This document shows, one piece after another, positions 36,634-44,879 of a DNA stretch of 64,000 nucleotides. The translations under genes and the position numbers were made by a program. Position 1 is the first letter of the stretch. The number at the start of each line of letters is the position of its first letter. The notes beneath the pieces are model-generated. The model was given only the letters and a program-made list of their open reading frames with translations. It searched no databases and was not told where the DNA came from. This stretch comes from Ignavibacteriaceae bacterium. GTDB lineage: Bacteria; Bacteroidota; Ignavibacteria; Ignavibacteriales; Ignavibacteriaceae. The stretch spans positions 62,001 to 126,000 of the forward strand of contig JAHBUO010000002.1 in NCBI GenBank assembly GCA_019638025.1. Direction: 5' to 3'.

Positions 36634-36711
36634 CTCCCTAAATTCAGCAGATACTGCGAACATAGGAAACTTAAGACATCAGCAATTTTTTCATAATTAT
36701 CGGTAAAAAGA

Positions 36712-39318
36712 ATGACAGAAATTCCAAAAGCATATAATCCTTCTTCAGTTGAAGATAAATGGTACTCCTATTGGTTAGATAAAAATATTTTTCACTCTGA
36801 AGTAGATAAGGAAAAAGAACCTTACACAATTGTAATTCCTCCGCCAAATATTACCGGTATGTTAACAATGGGTCACATCCTGAATAACACTCTTCAGGAT
36901 ATAATGATTCGAACAAAAAGAATGCAAGGTTACAATGCCTGCTGGGTTCCCGGAACTGACCACGCCTCTATTGCTACAGAAACTAAAGTAACAAATTTTC
37001 TTGCCGAACAAGGAATAGATAAGCATCAAATCGGAAGAGAAGAGTTTCTAAAACACTGTATAACTTGGAAAGAAAAATATGGGGGAATAATTATTCAGCA
37101 GTTAAAGAAACTTGGTGTAAGCTGTGATTGGGAGAGAGAAAGATTTACTCTGGATGAACATTATTATCATAAAGTAGTTGAAACTTTTGTACAACTTTTT
37201 AACGAAGGGAAAATTTATCGCGGTTACAGAATGGTAAATTGGGACCCCGCTTCTAAATCTGCAATTTCTGATGAAGAGGTAATTTTCAGAAAAGTTGAAG
37301 GCTCGCTTTGGTATTTTAAATATCCGGTAGAAGGAACTGATAAATTTATTACAGTCGCAACAACACGCCCCGAAACAATGCTTGGTGATACCGGTATTGC
37401 AGTAAATCCATCGGATGAACGTTATCAAGAGTTTATTGGTAAGAATGTAATCCTTCCGTTAGTCGGAAGAAAAATTCCGGTCTTTGCCGATGAGTATGTT
37501 GACCCCGCATTTGGTACCGGAGCAGTTAAAGTTACTCCGGCTCATGATGTAAATGACTATGCAATGGGGCATCGGCATAATCTTGAATTAATAAACATCT
37601 TTCATCCAAATGCTGTAACAAATGATAATGTTCCCGAAGAGTTTAGAAATCTTGAACGTTATACAGCAAGAAAACTTGTTGTTAAAAAGATGGAAGAACT
37701 CGGATTAGTTGAAAAAATTGATAAGTATGAAAATAATGTCGGTTATAGTGAACGTGGTGGTGTCCCAATAGAGCCGTATCTTTCTGAGCAATGGTTTATG
37801 AAGATGGATGAACTAGCAAAACCGGCTCTCGAAGTTGTTCGAGAAAATAAAGTGAAATTTCATCCGGACCACTGGACTAAAACTTATGAACATTGGATGA
37901 CAAACATTACCGATTGGTGTATTTCCCGCCAGCTTTGGTGGGGACATAGAATTCCGGTTTGGTACCACAAAGATACAAATGAAATTTACTGCAATGTAAA
38001 TCCTCCGGCAGATGTCCAAAACTGGAGGCAAGACGAAGATGTGCTTGATACATGGGCATCAAGTTGGTTATGGGCACATGATGTTTTCAAAACTGATGAA
38101 GAAAGAAATTATTATTACCCAACAAGTACTCTGGTAACCGGTCCCGATATTATTTTCTTTTGGGTTGCAAGAATGATAATGGCAGGCATGCATCTTATGA
38201 AGGATGTTCCTTTTAGAGACGTTTATTTTACAAGCATTATTCGAGATTCTCAGGGAAGAAAAATGAGTAAGTCACTCGGTAATTCTCCTGACCCACTCGA
38301 AGTAATCTCTGAATATGGTGCGGATGCACTTCGTTTTACAGTAATCTATCTTGCACCGCTCGGACAAGATGTATTATTTAGTACTGATAAATGTGAGTTC
38401 GGTAGAAATTTTTCTAACAAAATTTGGAATGCCGGCAGATTCCTTTTGATGAATGCCGAATCAATTCCGGTGGATAAGAATCTTGCTGATTCAAACATTG
38501 ATTTGGTCGATAAGTGGATATCTTCCCGCTTCAATTCAACATTAAAAGAGTTGAATAAGGCAATGGATAAGTTCGAAATCAATAATGCTTCGAAACTTAT
38601 TTATTCGTTTATATGGAATGATTTCTGTGATTGGTACATTGAATTATCGAAAAACAAATTTTATTCTGATAACGAAGACATTAAATCGGCAGCATTAACA
38701 CGCGCTATGATGATGTTCGAAAATTTATTGAAAATCGTTCATCCGTTTATGCCGTTTATTTCTGAAGAGCTTTGGCAGTTACTCGAAAAACGGAACGATG
38801 GCGAAACAATTTCAACTTCAAATTATCCACTTGTCGATGATAAATTAATCGATGAAAATACTGAAGCGGAAATGACTTTTCTTCAAGATATTATTACGGC
38901 GGTTAGAGCAATTAGAGGAGAGATGAATATTCCTCCTTCTAAACATCTAAAGCTTTATCTCAAAACTTCATTGTTAAGTAGCGAGCTTGTTGACTTTATC
39001 AAAAAACTTGCCCGTGCTGAAGAAATTCATTTTGCTGAAGATTTAATTAAACCGGAAAAAAGTGTTTCTTCAATAATTAAAGGTTGCGAAATTTTCATCC
39101 CTCTTGAAGGTTTAATAGACATTGAAACAGAAAAGAATCGGTTGTTAAAAGAAATTCAGAGGATCGAAGGAGGATTAATAGGAGTAACAAAAAAACTCGG
39201 TAATGAAAATTTTGTTAAAAACGCTCCCCCTGATGTCGTTGAAAAAGAGAAACAGAAACAAGCCGATTGGGAAGCCAATTTAAGTAAGTTAAAAGAGATT
39301 TTTGAAAATCTAAAGTAA
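36712..39318 (+). CDS. valS: Valyl-tRNA synthetase
   Basis: This 868-residue class I synthetase has the HIGH-type motif in PPPNITGMLTMGHIL, the editing (CP1) domain with TTRPETMLGDTGIAV, the valine-specific stretch SEQWFMKMDELAKPAL, and the catalytic loop KMSKSLGNSPDP. An anticodon-binding domain follows, then a C-terminal coiled coil (about 800-868) typical of bacterial ValRS. It charges tRNA-Val and edits mischarged threonine. Length is normal and all motifs are present. The next gene starts 15 bp downstream, so the secreted glycosidase may be read from the same transcript, though the functions are unrelated. Confidence 0.97.
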   Translation: MTEIPKAYNPSSVEDKWYSYWLDKNIFHSEVDKEKEPYTIVIPPPNITGMLTMGHILNNTLQDIMIRTKRMQGYNACWVPGTDHASIATETKVTNFLAEQGIDKHQIGREEFLKHCITWKEKYGGIIIQQLKKLGVSCDWERERFTLDEHYYHKVVETFVQLFNEGKIYRGYRMVNWDPASKSAISDEEVIFRKVEGSLWYFKYPVEGTDKFITVATTRPETMLGDTGIAVNPSDERYQEFIGKNVILPLVGRKIPVFADEYVDPAFGTGAVKVTPAHDVNDYAMGHRHNLELINIFHPNAVTNDNVPEEFRNLERYTARKLVVKKMEELGLVEKIDKYENNVGYSERGGVPIEPYLSEQWFMKMDELAKPALEVVRENKVKFHPDHWTKTYEHWMTNITDWCISRQLWWGHRIPVWYHKDTNEIYCNVNPPADVQNWRQDEDVLDTWASSWLWAHDVFKTDEERNYYYPTSTLVTGPDIIFFWVARMIMAGMHLMKDVPFRDVYFTSIIRDSQGRKMSKSLGNSPDPLEVISEYGADALRFTVIYLAPLGQDVLFSTDKCEFGRNFSNKIWNAGRFLLMNAESIPVDKNLADSNIDLVDKWISSRFNSTLKELNKAMDKFEINNASKLIYSFIWNDFCDWYIELSKNKFYSDNEDIKSAALTRAMMMFENLLKIVHPFMPFISEELWQLLEKRNDGETISTSNYPLVDDKLIDENTEAEMTFLQDIITAVRAIRGEMNIPPSKHLKLYLKTSLLSSELVDFIKKLARAEEIHFAEDLIKPEKSVSSIIKGCEIFIPLEGLIDIETEKNRLLKEIQRIEGGLIGVTKKLGNENFVKNAPPDVVEKEKQKQADWEANLSKLKEIFENLK

Positions 39319-39333
39319 TTTTATGAGGAAAAA

Positions 39334-41016
39334 ATGAGTGTAAGAAAAGTTATTCAGCTATTTCTGATAACCCTATTTATAAGCTCAACGCTTAGTGCTC
39401 AATCAATTACTTGGTCTGAGATTTCCTCTTCTTACAATTTACCTTATGGTGTTAAATTGTTTTTGGGCACACGAACAAGTCCGGCATTAAAAGCCTGGTA
39501 TTTTGAAGTTGATTTGAAAAAAAGCAATATCATAGTTAAGCCTTATCTCAATCCTATCGGAAAGGAAGGAATAACTTCTTTTGCAAATAGATTTGGAGTT
39601 TACGGCGCAATTAACGGTGGTTATTTTGATATTAACAGTAATGCTTCATATTCGGCATGTGTAAATCAACTTGGAGTTCTTGCAAGAAATATTTCAAGTG
39701 TAACAAGAAACGGTACTCCGTATTACGTTACTCGTGGTTTTTTCGGGATGAAAGAAACTCGTGAGTTATCAATCGATTGGATATACCACTTCGGAAATAA
39801 TAAAGGGGATATTTACAAATACGCAAATCCGACAAACAATCTTGAAGGAACACCTGCCCCTTCTCCAAGCATACTCAATGGCACTCGTTATGATGAACTG
39901 ATTGCAGGAATAGGCGGAGGACCGGTTTTGGTAAAAGGGGGTATTCCTAAAATTACTTACACTCAAGAAGTTTTTTGGGGAAGTGGTGTTGGGTTGGATA
40001 ATCGAGACCCACGAACCGCAGTAGGGTTTACTGCCGATAATAAAGTTATAATGCTTGTTGCTGATGGGAGACAGGCGGCAAGTGAAGGTTTTTCTTTAAC
40101 TGAATTAGCCCAAGTGATGATTAACCTTGGTTGCGTAGAAGCAATGAATCTTGATGGCGGCGGCTCTTCGCAGATGTCTGTTGGAAATCAACTTGTTAAC
40201 TTACCTGTCGGTTCAACCTACCAAAGACCAATTCCTACAATGCTTGCTATTGTTCCGGCTGATTCACTTCCCACTTTACCTCCGATTTTTTATAATAAAA
40301 TAATCGATACGGGAGACCCTGATTGTTCAATAATAGGAAGTGGCTGGACACCTTCAACTATTGCAGGATTTTATGGGACTACTCAATCTATTTATGTGGC
40401 TAAAGGAGAAGGTGATAAGTATGCTGAGTTTAAATTGAATCTCCCACAATCTACTAACTATGAAATTTCCGCTTGGTGGACTGCGGCATCCAACCGTGCT
40501 AAAGATGTCCCATTTATTATTCATCATATAAACGGAATAGATACTGTACGTGTCGATCAATCAATTAATGGAAGTAAGTGGAATAGAATAGGCGAGTGGA
40601 CATTTGCCGGTGATGCACTTGATAAAGTTATAATTTCAAATGCGGCTACACAAGGGGATGTAATTGTTGCCGATGCAATTCGTATTCTTTCTTTCGATAG
40701 CTTGATGGTATCAACTAAAGAAAACTTTAAGCTGGTTCCTGAGTCGAGTGAATTATTGGAAAACTATCCAAACCCATTCAATCCTTCAACAAAAATAAAA
40801 TATACAATTCCGGTAGGTGTAAAATCTAACAGCATCACAACACTAAAAGTTTTTAATATTTTGGGGAACGAAATAATCACCCTCGTAAATGAAGTTAAGC
40901 AACCGGGGAATTATAAGATTGATTTTAACGGTTCAGATTTGCCGAGTGGAGTATATTTTGCAAAGTTGAGTATTGGCGAATTAAATGTAGTGCGCAAATT
41001 AGTTCTTATTAAATAA
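39334..41016 (+). CDS. Secreted phosphodiester glycosidase (NAGPA-like) with golvesin-like domain and T9SS tail
   Basis: This 560-residue protein has a signal peptide (near LSAQ). The NAGPA-family domain (about 45-310) shows GVYGAINGGYFDI, DPRTAVGFTADNKVIML and MNLDGGGSSQMSV, the core motifs. A second domain (about 315-455) ends in QGDVIVADAIRIL, with AWWTAASNRAKDVPF and VRVDQSINGSKWNRIG, matching the golvesin C-terminal-like beta-sandwich. A T9SS type A tail starts at NYPNPFNP. Family enzymes uncover sugars by cleaving sugar-phosphodiester bonds, for example in mannose-6-phosphate tagging or bacterial exopolymers. The target here is unknown. It is probably a surface enzyme acting on phosphodiester-linked glycopolymers. 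Confidence 0.85.
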   Translation: MSVRKVIQLFLITLFISSTLSAQSITWSEISSSYNLPYGVKLFLGTRTSPALKAWYFEVDLKKSNIIVKPYLNPIGKEGITSFANRFGVYGAINGGYFDINSNASYSACVNQLGVLARNISSVTRNGTPYYVTRGFFGMKETRELSIDWIYHFGNNKGDIYKYANPTNNLEGTPAPSPSILNGTRYDELIAGIGGGPVLVKGGIPKITYTQEVFWGSGVGLDNRDPRTAVGFTADNKVIMLVADGRQAASEGFSLTELAQVMINLGCVEAMNLDGGGSSQMSVGNQLVNLPVGSTYQRPIPTMLAIVPADSLPTLPPIFYNKIIDTGDPDCSIIGSGWTPSTIAGFYGTTQSIYVAKGEGDKYAEFKLNLPQSTNYEISAWWTAASNRAKDVPFIIHHINGIDTVRVDQSINGSKWNRIGEWTFAGDALDKVIISNAATQGDVIVADAIRILSFDSLMVSTKENFKLVPESSELLENYPNPFNPSTKIKYTIPVGVKSNSITTLKVFNILGNEIITLVNEVKQPGNYKIDFNGSDLPSGVYFAKLSIGELNVVRKLVLIK

Positions 41017-41057
41017 ATTGATGTGTTATACAATCTAACAATAAGTGAGGCATTAGT

Positions 41058-41789
41058 ATGTCAGAAAAACATAATTTAGCATTAGCCGCCGCAATAATAA
41101 CAATCGGGTTGTTGCTTTCGGTTTTGATGTTAAATAGCACATGGCGAAGTCAAATAAGTACATCGCAAACGATTAATGTAACGGGTTCGGCAAAAAAAGA
41201 AATCGTTTCTGATTTCGGAATTTTGAAAGGGACTTTATCTGCTCAAGCTTTTACTTCGGCTGAAGCATACAGAAGCTTGCAAAGACAAAAACCGATTCTA
41301 TTAGCTTTTATAAAGAAAGAAGGATTTGACCCCGATAAGGTTAAGCTCTCTACAATTTCTCAATATCCGATTTATGAATATAACTCAAGCGGAATGCAGA
41401 CAAACAATGTATTAAGCTATGTCTATAATCAACGGATTGAGATTGAGTCGCAAGATGTAAAAAAAATTGAAAAATTATCGCTTGATATAAGCTCTATAAT
41501 TGAACAAGGGGTTAATTTTGCGGTTGATATGCCGGAATATCACTACTCCAAAATGGCACAGCTAAAAATTGAAATCCAGGCAGAAGCTGCAAAAGATGCT
41601 TTAATCCGAGCACAAAAAATTGCAGAAGCAACAGATGGAAATATCGGGAGTATGAGGTCGGCACGAATGGGAATTTTGCAAATCACACCGAAACATTCCA
41701 ACATGGTTTCTGATTATGGAATTAACGATTTAAGTTCGATTGAAAAAGAGATTACTGCGGTTGTTAATGCTTCATTTGAAATTAAGTAA
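41058..41789 (+). CDS. SIMPL-domain (DUF541) protein, membrane-anchored
   Basis: This 243-residue protein has one N-terminal hydrophobic anchor (about 8-27), then a SIMPL domain: TINVTGSAKKEIVSDFGILK, then SVLSYVYNQRIEI-like strands (here NNVLSYVYNQRIEIES) and a long helix EIQAEAAKDALIRAQKIAEA. SIMPL proteins are periplasmic, widespread and poorly understood, and some are linked to oxidative stress. The gene sits alone, with a hairpin immediately after its stop. Confidence 0.85.
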   Translation: MSEKHNLALAAAIITIGLLLSVLMLNSTWRSQISTSQTINVTGSAKKEIVSDFGILKGTLSAQAFTSAEAYRSLQRQKPILLAFIKKEGFDPDKVKLSTISQYPIYEYNSSGMQTNNVLSYVYNQRIEIESQDVKKIEKLSLDISSIIEQGVNFAVDMPEYHYSKMAQLKIEIQAEAAKDALIRAQKIAEATDGNIGSMRSARMGILQITPKHSNMVSDYGINDLSSIEKEITAVVNASFEIK

Positions 41790-41801
41790 GAATTAATTTG
41801 G

Positions 41802-41823
41802 GGAGTCGGTGGCTTCCGGCTCC
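41802..41823. terminator. Hairpin between SIMPL gene and small minus-strand ORF
   Basis: GGAGTCGG (41802-41809) pairs with CCGGCTCC (41816-41823) with one G-T wobble, loop of six bases. Only a short T pair follows on the plus strand. It lies between two convergent stops and may serve both. Confidence 0.5.
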
Positions 41824-41839
41824 TTAAACTAATTCTAAG

Positions 41840-41998
41840 CTAATCTTCCGATTTCAGTTTATCTTCTTTTAGTTTTCTTTTCCCCTTCTTCTTACCGTAC
41901 TTGCTCTCGTATTCATTGGCAATTAAACACTTGCTGCAAAAGCTTGCACAACATTTAGCCCAATCTTTAGAAGAAAATTTCTTGCGTAATTTTGACAT
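41840..41998 (-). CDS. Small cysteine-rich, lysine-rich protein of unknown function
   Basis: A 52-residue ORF beginning MSKLRKKFSSKDWAKCC, continuing ASFCSKCLIANEYE and ending in a highly charged Lys/Glu tail. The CCxxxCxxC cluster suggests metal or Fe-S binding. Codon use looks coding: ordered hydrophobic/charged pattern and no rare-codon clutter. A convergent hairpin lies just beyond its stop. No strong Shine-Dalgarno is visible, and I do not recognise the family. The gap between the SIMPL gene and efp would otherwise be over 430 bp without a gene. Confidence 0.55.
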   Translation of the reverse strand: MSKLRKKFSSKDWAKCCASFCSKCLIANEYESKYGKKKGKRKLKEDKLKSED

Positions 41999-42184
41999 AA
42001 CTAATAATAAATATTAATGCAAAGTTAATCGATTTCAGAAAAATATTTAGTGTCAAAATTTGTAGGATTGTAGGTTAATCAAAACTCATCCGGCTGTTGA
42101 GTGCCACTCCCCGAGAGCAGGTGAAGTAAAATCAAAAACATAAAAAGAGTTGAAGTAAGCTAAACATCATGAGTAATTCAAAAG

Positions 42185-42217
42185 GGTAAAAAAAGAGACG
42201 GATAAACCGCCTCTTTT
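42185..42217 (-). terminator. Rho-independent terminator of efp
   Basis: On the minus strand AAAAGAGGCGG, a five-base loop and CCGTCTCTTTT form an 11-bp stem with one G-T wobble, followed by a run of T. It starts about 10 bp after the efp stop. The remaining spacer, 42001-42184, holds no gene that I can see. Confidence 0.85.
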
Positions 42218-42226
42218 AGTAAGATT

Positions 42227-42787
42227 TTATTTTACACGTTCTACATATCCGCCTGTGCGGGTATCAATTTTAAGCATATCGTCAGTATTAACAAAGAGAG
42301 GCACATTCACAGAAACACCGGTTTCAAGAGTAGCCGGTTTTAATGCTCCGGTTGCTGTATCGCCTTTAAACCCGGGTTCAGTAGAAACAACTTTAAGTTT
42401 TACAAACACCGGAATTTCGACATTAATAATCTCTTCGCCATTAAAAAGAATTTCAACTTCTTCACTCTCTTTTAAGAAGTTAACTCCATCACCGAATAAA
42501 ATTTCAGGGACGTTAATTTGTTCATAAGTATCGTTATCCATACATACAAGGAACTCACCATCGCGGTATAAATACTGATATTTTCTCCGTTCAACTCTAA
42601 CAACGTCAACGCTTTCGCCCGAACGGAAGGTATTGTCAAGGACTCTTCCTGTCCTTAAACTTTTTAAAGTTGTTCTTACAAAAGCTCCCCCTTTACCCGG
42701 TTTTACATGTTGAAATTCTGTAATTGTGTAGAGGTCATTTTTAAATTTGATGATAAGACCATTTTTGAAATCTGAAGTAGCGGCCAT
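42227..42787 (-). CDS. efp: Translation elongation factor P
   Basis: This 186-residue, three-domain factor has VKPGKGGAFVR with Lys32 at the tip of the loop that reaches the peptidyl-transferase centre. The C-terminal signature is present as GFKGDTATGALKPATLETG. EF-P relieves ribosome stalling at polyproline stretches. Lys32 rather than Arg32 points to lysine-type (EpmA-like) or no modification rather than EarP rhamnosylation. No modification enzyme is adjacent. The length is normal, and it is a single-gene unit with its own terminator. Confidence 0.97.
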   Translation of the reverse strand: MAATSDFKNGLIIKFKNDLYTITEFQHVKPGKGGAFVRTTLKSLRTGRVLDNTFRSGESVDVVRVERRKYQYLYRDGEFLVCMDNDTYEQINVPEILFGDGVNFLKESEEVEILFNGEEIINVEIPVFVKLKVVSTEPGFKGDTATGALKPATLETGVSVNVPLFVNTDDMLKIDTRTGGYVERVK

Positions 42788-42994
42788 TAAATTCCCTTAA
42801 TTATATAATTTGAAAATTAAAAATATAGAGAGGGGCTCTGAAAGTCAAGGAAAGCTACTCTGTAAGTTTTGTGGTTTTAGGTGGAGATTGAATAGGTTTA
42901 AGAATCAAACTCCCTTCGGAGTAAAATATTACGATAAAATTTTCTTATTTTTGAATCAATTGAAGATTAAGTAATTAAAATTTCGGAATTGAAA

Positions 42995-44308
42995 ATGGAA
43001 TTAAGCGAGAAGTTGAAAAATGGAGGAGTGGTTGGTGCCGGTGGTGCCGGATTTCCTACATCAGTAAAAGCTAAATCAAAAGTAGAATTTGTTTTAGCTA
43101 ACGGAGCTGAATGTGAACCTCTTATTCATAAAGATTATGAATTGATGGTTCATTTTGCAGATGAAATCATAAGAGGCTTTGAGTATATGATTGAAAGTAC
43201 CGGCGCAAGAAAAGGTTACTTCGGCATAAAAGGAAAAAATGTTAAAGCAGTTGAAATAATTGATTCACTTATAAAAGATAGCCGTATCGAAAAAACTGAA
43301 CTCGGTGATTTTTATCCAGCCGGTGATGAATATGAGTTAGTTTATGCCGCAACAAAAAGATTAATTCCACCTGCCGGAATACCCCTCCAAGTCGGTTGTG
43401 TGGTAAGTAATGTTGAATCCCTCTATAATGTTGCATTGGCTTCTGAAGGAAAGGGAGTTACTGAGAAATTTATTTGCGTTAACGGTGCAGTTAAAAAGCC
43501 TTCTTCTTTTTTTGTCCCGATTGGTACAACATACAGAGAAGCAATAGAATTTGCAGGGGGAACAACGGTAAAAGATTTCGGTGTTTTCGTCGGTGGTGTT
43601 ATGATGGGGCAATTAACATTCGATTTAGATGAAGTAATTACGAAAACTACAGCCGGTTTTATAGTTCTTCCAAAAGAACATTATTTAATCAAAAGGAAGA
43701 ATCAGCCGGAACAAAATTGGCATCGGATAGGTAAATCTGCTTGTGATCAGTGCAGTTATTGTACTGAATTTTGTCCCCGCTATTTACTTGGTTATGATGT
43801 ACAGCCTCACAAAGTAATGCGCTCACTCGGTTTTAATAAAAGCGGAAATGAAATATGGAACCAGATGGCAGAGCTCTGCTGTGCATGTGGATTATGTACG
43901 CTCTACGCATGTCCCGAAGACCTTTTCCCAAAAGAAGCATGTGATAAATCAAAGCGCGAAATGAGAAGTGAAGGAATAAAGTATGTGCAATCTAAACCGG
44001 TTAAAGTTCATCCGATGAAAGATGGAAGAAGAGTTCCGCTAAAGCAACTTATCAAAAAACTTCAGCTTCAAAATTATGATGTGCATACTCCTTATAATCA
44101 ATCTAAACCCGAAGTTTCAAAAGTTAAAATATTGATGAAACAACACGTGGGTGAAAAAGCCGTACCGATTGTTAAAATTGGAGATAAAGTAAATAAAGGT
44201 GATTTGATTGGAGTTGTTGACCCGAGTAAATTAGGGGCTGATATTCATGCTTCTATAAGCGGAACAGTAACTGATGTATCAAGTGATTTTGTAAGAATAA
44301 GCAATTAA
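42995..44308 (+). CDS. PduS/RnfC-like flavo-iron-sulfur electron-transfer protein
   Basis: This 437-residue protein starts at ATG 42995 (TTG 42989 is the alternative). The N-terminal RnfC/NuoF-like nucleotide region has GGVVGAGGAGFPTSVK and ANGAECEPL. An SLBB-like part follows. Two 4Fe-4S motifs follow: CDQCSYCTEFCP (CxxCxxCxxxC) and CCACGLCTLYACP (CxxCxxCxxxxC). A C-terminal barrel-sandwich domain has KIGDKVNKGDLIGVV. This order matches PduS, the microcompartment-associated cobalamin reductase, more than RnfC, and a PduT-like shell gene comes next (16-bp gap). It probably carries electrons from NADH across or into a microcompartment. No rnf or other pdu genes are in the window. Confidence 0.85.
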   Translation: MELSEKLKNGGVVGAGGAGFPTSVKAKSKVEFVLANGAECEPLIHKDYELMVHFADEIIRGFEYMIESTGARKGYFGIKGKNVKAVEIIDSLIKDSRIEKTELGDFYPAGDEYELVYAATKRLIPPAGIPLQVGCVVSNVESLYNVALASEGKGVTEKFICVNGAVKKPSSFFVPIGTTYREAIEFAGGTTVKDFGVFVGGVMMGQLTFDLDEVITKTTAGFIVLPKEHYLIKRKNQPEQNWHRIGKSACDQCSYCTEFCPRYLLGYDVQPHKVMRSLGFNKSGNEIWNQMAELCCACGLCTLYACPEDLFPKEACDKSKREMRSEGIKYVQSKPVKVHPMKDGRRVPLKQLIKKLQLQNYDVHTPYNQSKPEVSKVKILMKQHVGEKAVPIVKIGDKVNKGDLIGVVDPSKLGADIHASISGTVTDVSSDFVRISN

Positions 44309-44324
44309 GAGAAAGTAAACTAAT

Positions 44325-44879
44325 ATGATAGAAATGAACTCACTCGGATTAATAGAAATGACAAGCATTGCAGCAGGAATGCAAGCAGCCGATATTATGC
44401 TAAAGACTTCTAATGTTGATTTGATACTCTCACGGACAATATGCTCAGGAAAATATATGACACTGATTGGCGGAGAAGTTGCCGCAGTTCAAACAGCTAT
44501 TGATGCCGCTGTAAATACAATCGGTTTTGGAGTAATCGACCATTTTGTAATTCCGAATGTACACAGATCAATTTTCCCTGCGATATCAGGACACACAAAC
44601 GTGCAACTATTACAAGCACTCGGAATAGTGGAATCATTCTCTGTTGCCTCCTTAATTGAAGCCGCAGATGCCGCAGTTAAAGCGGCAAATGTTGAGTTAA
44701 TTGAAGTTAGACTCGCAATGGCACTCGGTGGAAAAGCCTTCTTCACTTGTACCGGAGAAGTTGCTGCTGTTACAGCCGCTGTTGATGCCGGTGCTCATGT
44801 TGTTTCAGAAAGAGGACTGTTGGTTAATAAAGTTGTGATTGCACAACCGCGTCAAGAATTATTATCGGAAATGATTTAG
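44325..44879 (+). CDS. PduT-like tandem BMC-domain shell protein with Fe-S cysteine
   Basis: This 184-residue protein has two BMC domains (about 5-90 and 98-180): LGLIEMTSIAAGMQAADIML and its repeat IVESFSVASLIEAADAAV. It has SRTICSGKYM with Cys40, the position that in PduT trimers holds a 4Fe-4S cluster at the central pore. Trimeric double-BMC proteins form pseudohexameric shell tiles, and PduT is thought to pass electrons through the shell. The pairing with a PduS-like gene fits that role. Its stop shares one base with the next start (TAGTG), suggesting coupled translation with the U32 gene. Confidence 0.9.
   Translation: MIEMNSLGLIEMTSIAAGMQAADIMLKTSNVDLILSRTICSGKYMTLIGGEVAAVQTAIDAAVNTIGFGVIDHFVIPNVHRSIFPAISGHTNVQLLQALGIVESFSVASLIEAADAAVKAANVELIEVRLAMALGGKAFFTCTGEVAAVTAAVDAGAHVVSERGLLVNKVVIAQPRQELLSEMI

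Noticed and set aside
42001-42184. A tRNA or small RNA in the spacer between the small ORF and efp
   Set aside because: I could not fold a cloverleaf or find the T-loop sequence; nothing beyond the efp terminator is supportable.
42255-42527. 90-codon plus-strand frame
   Set aside because: Antisense shadow of efp, which is unambiguous on the other strand.
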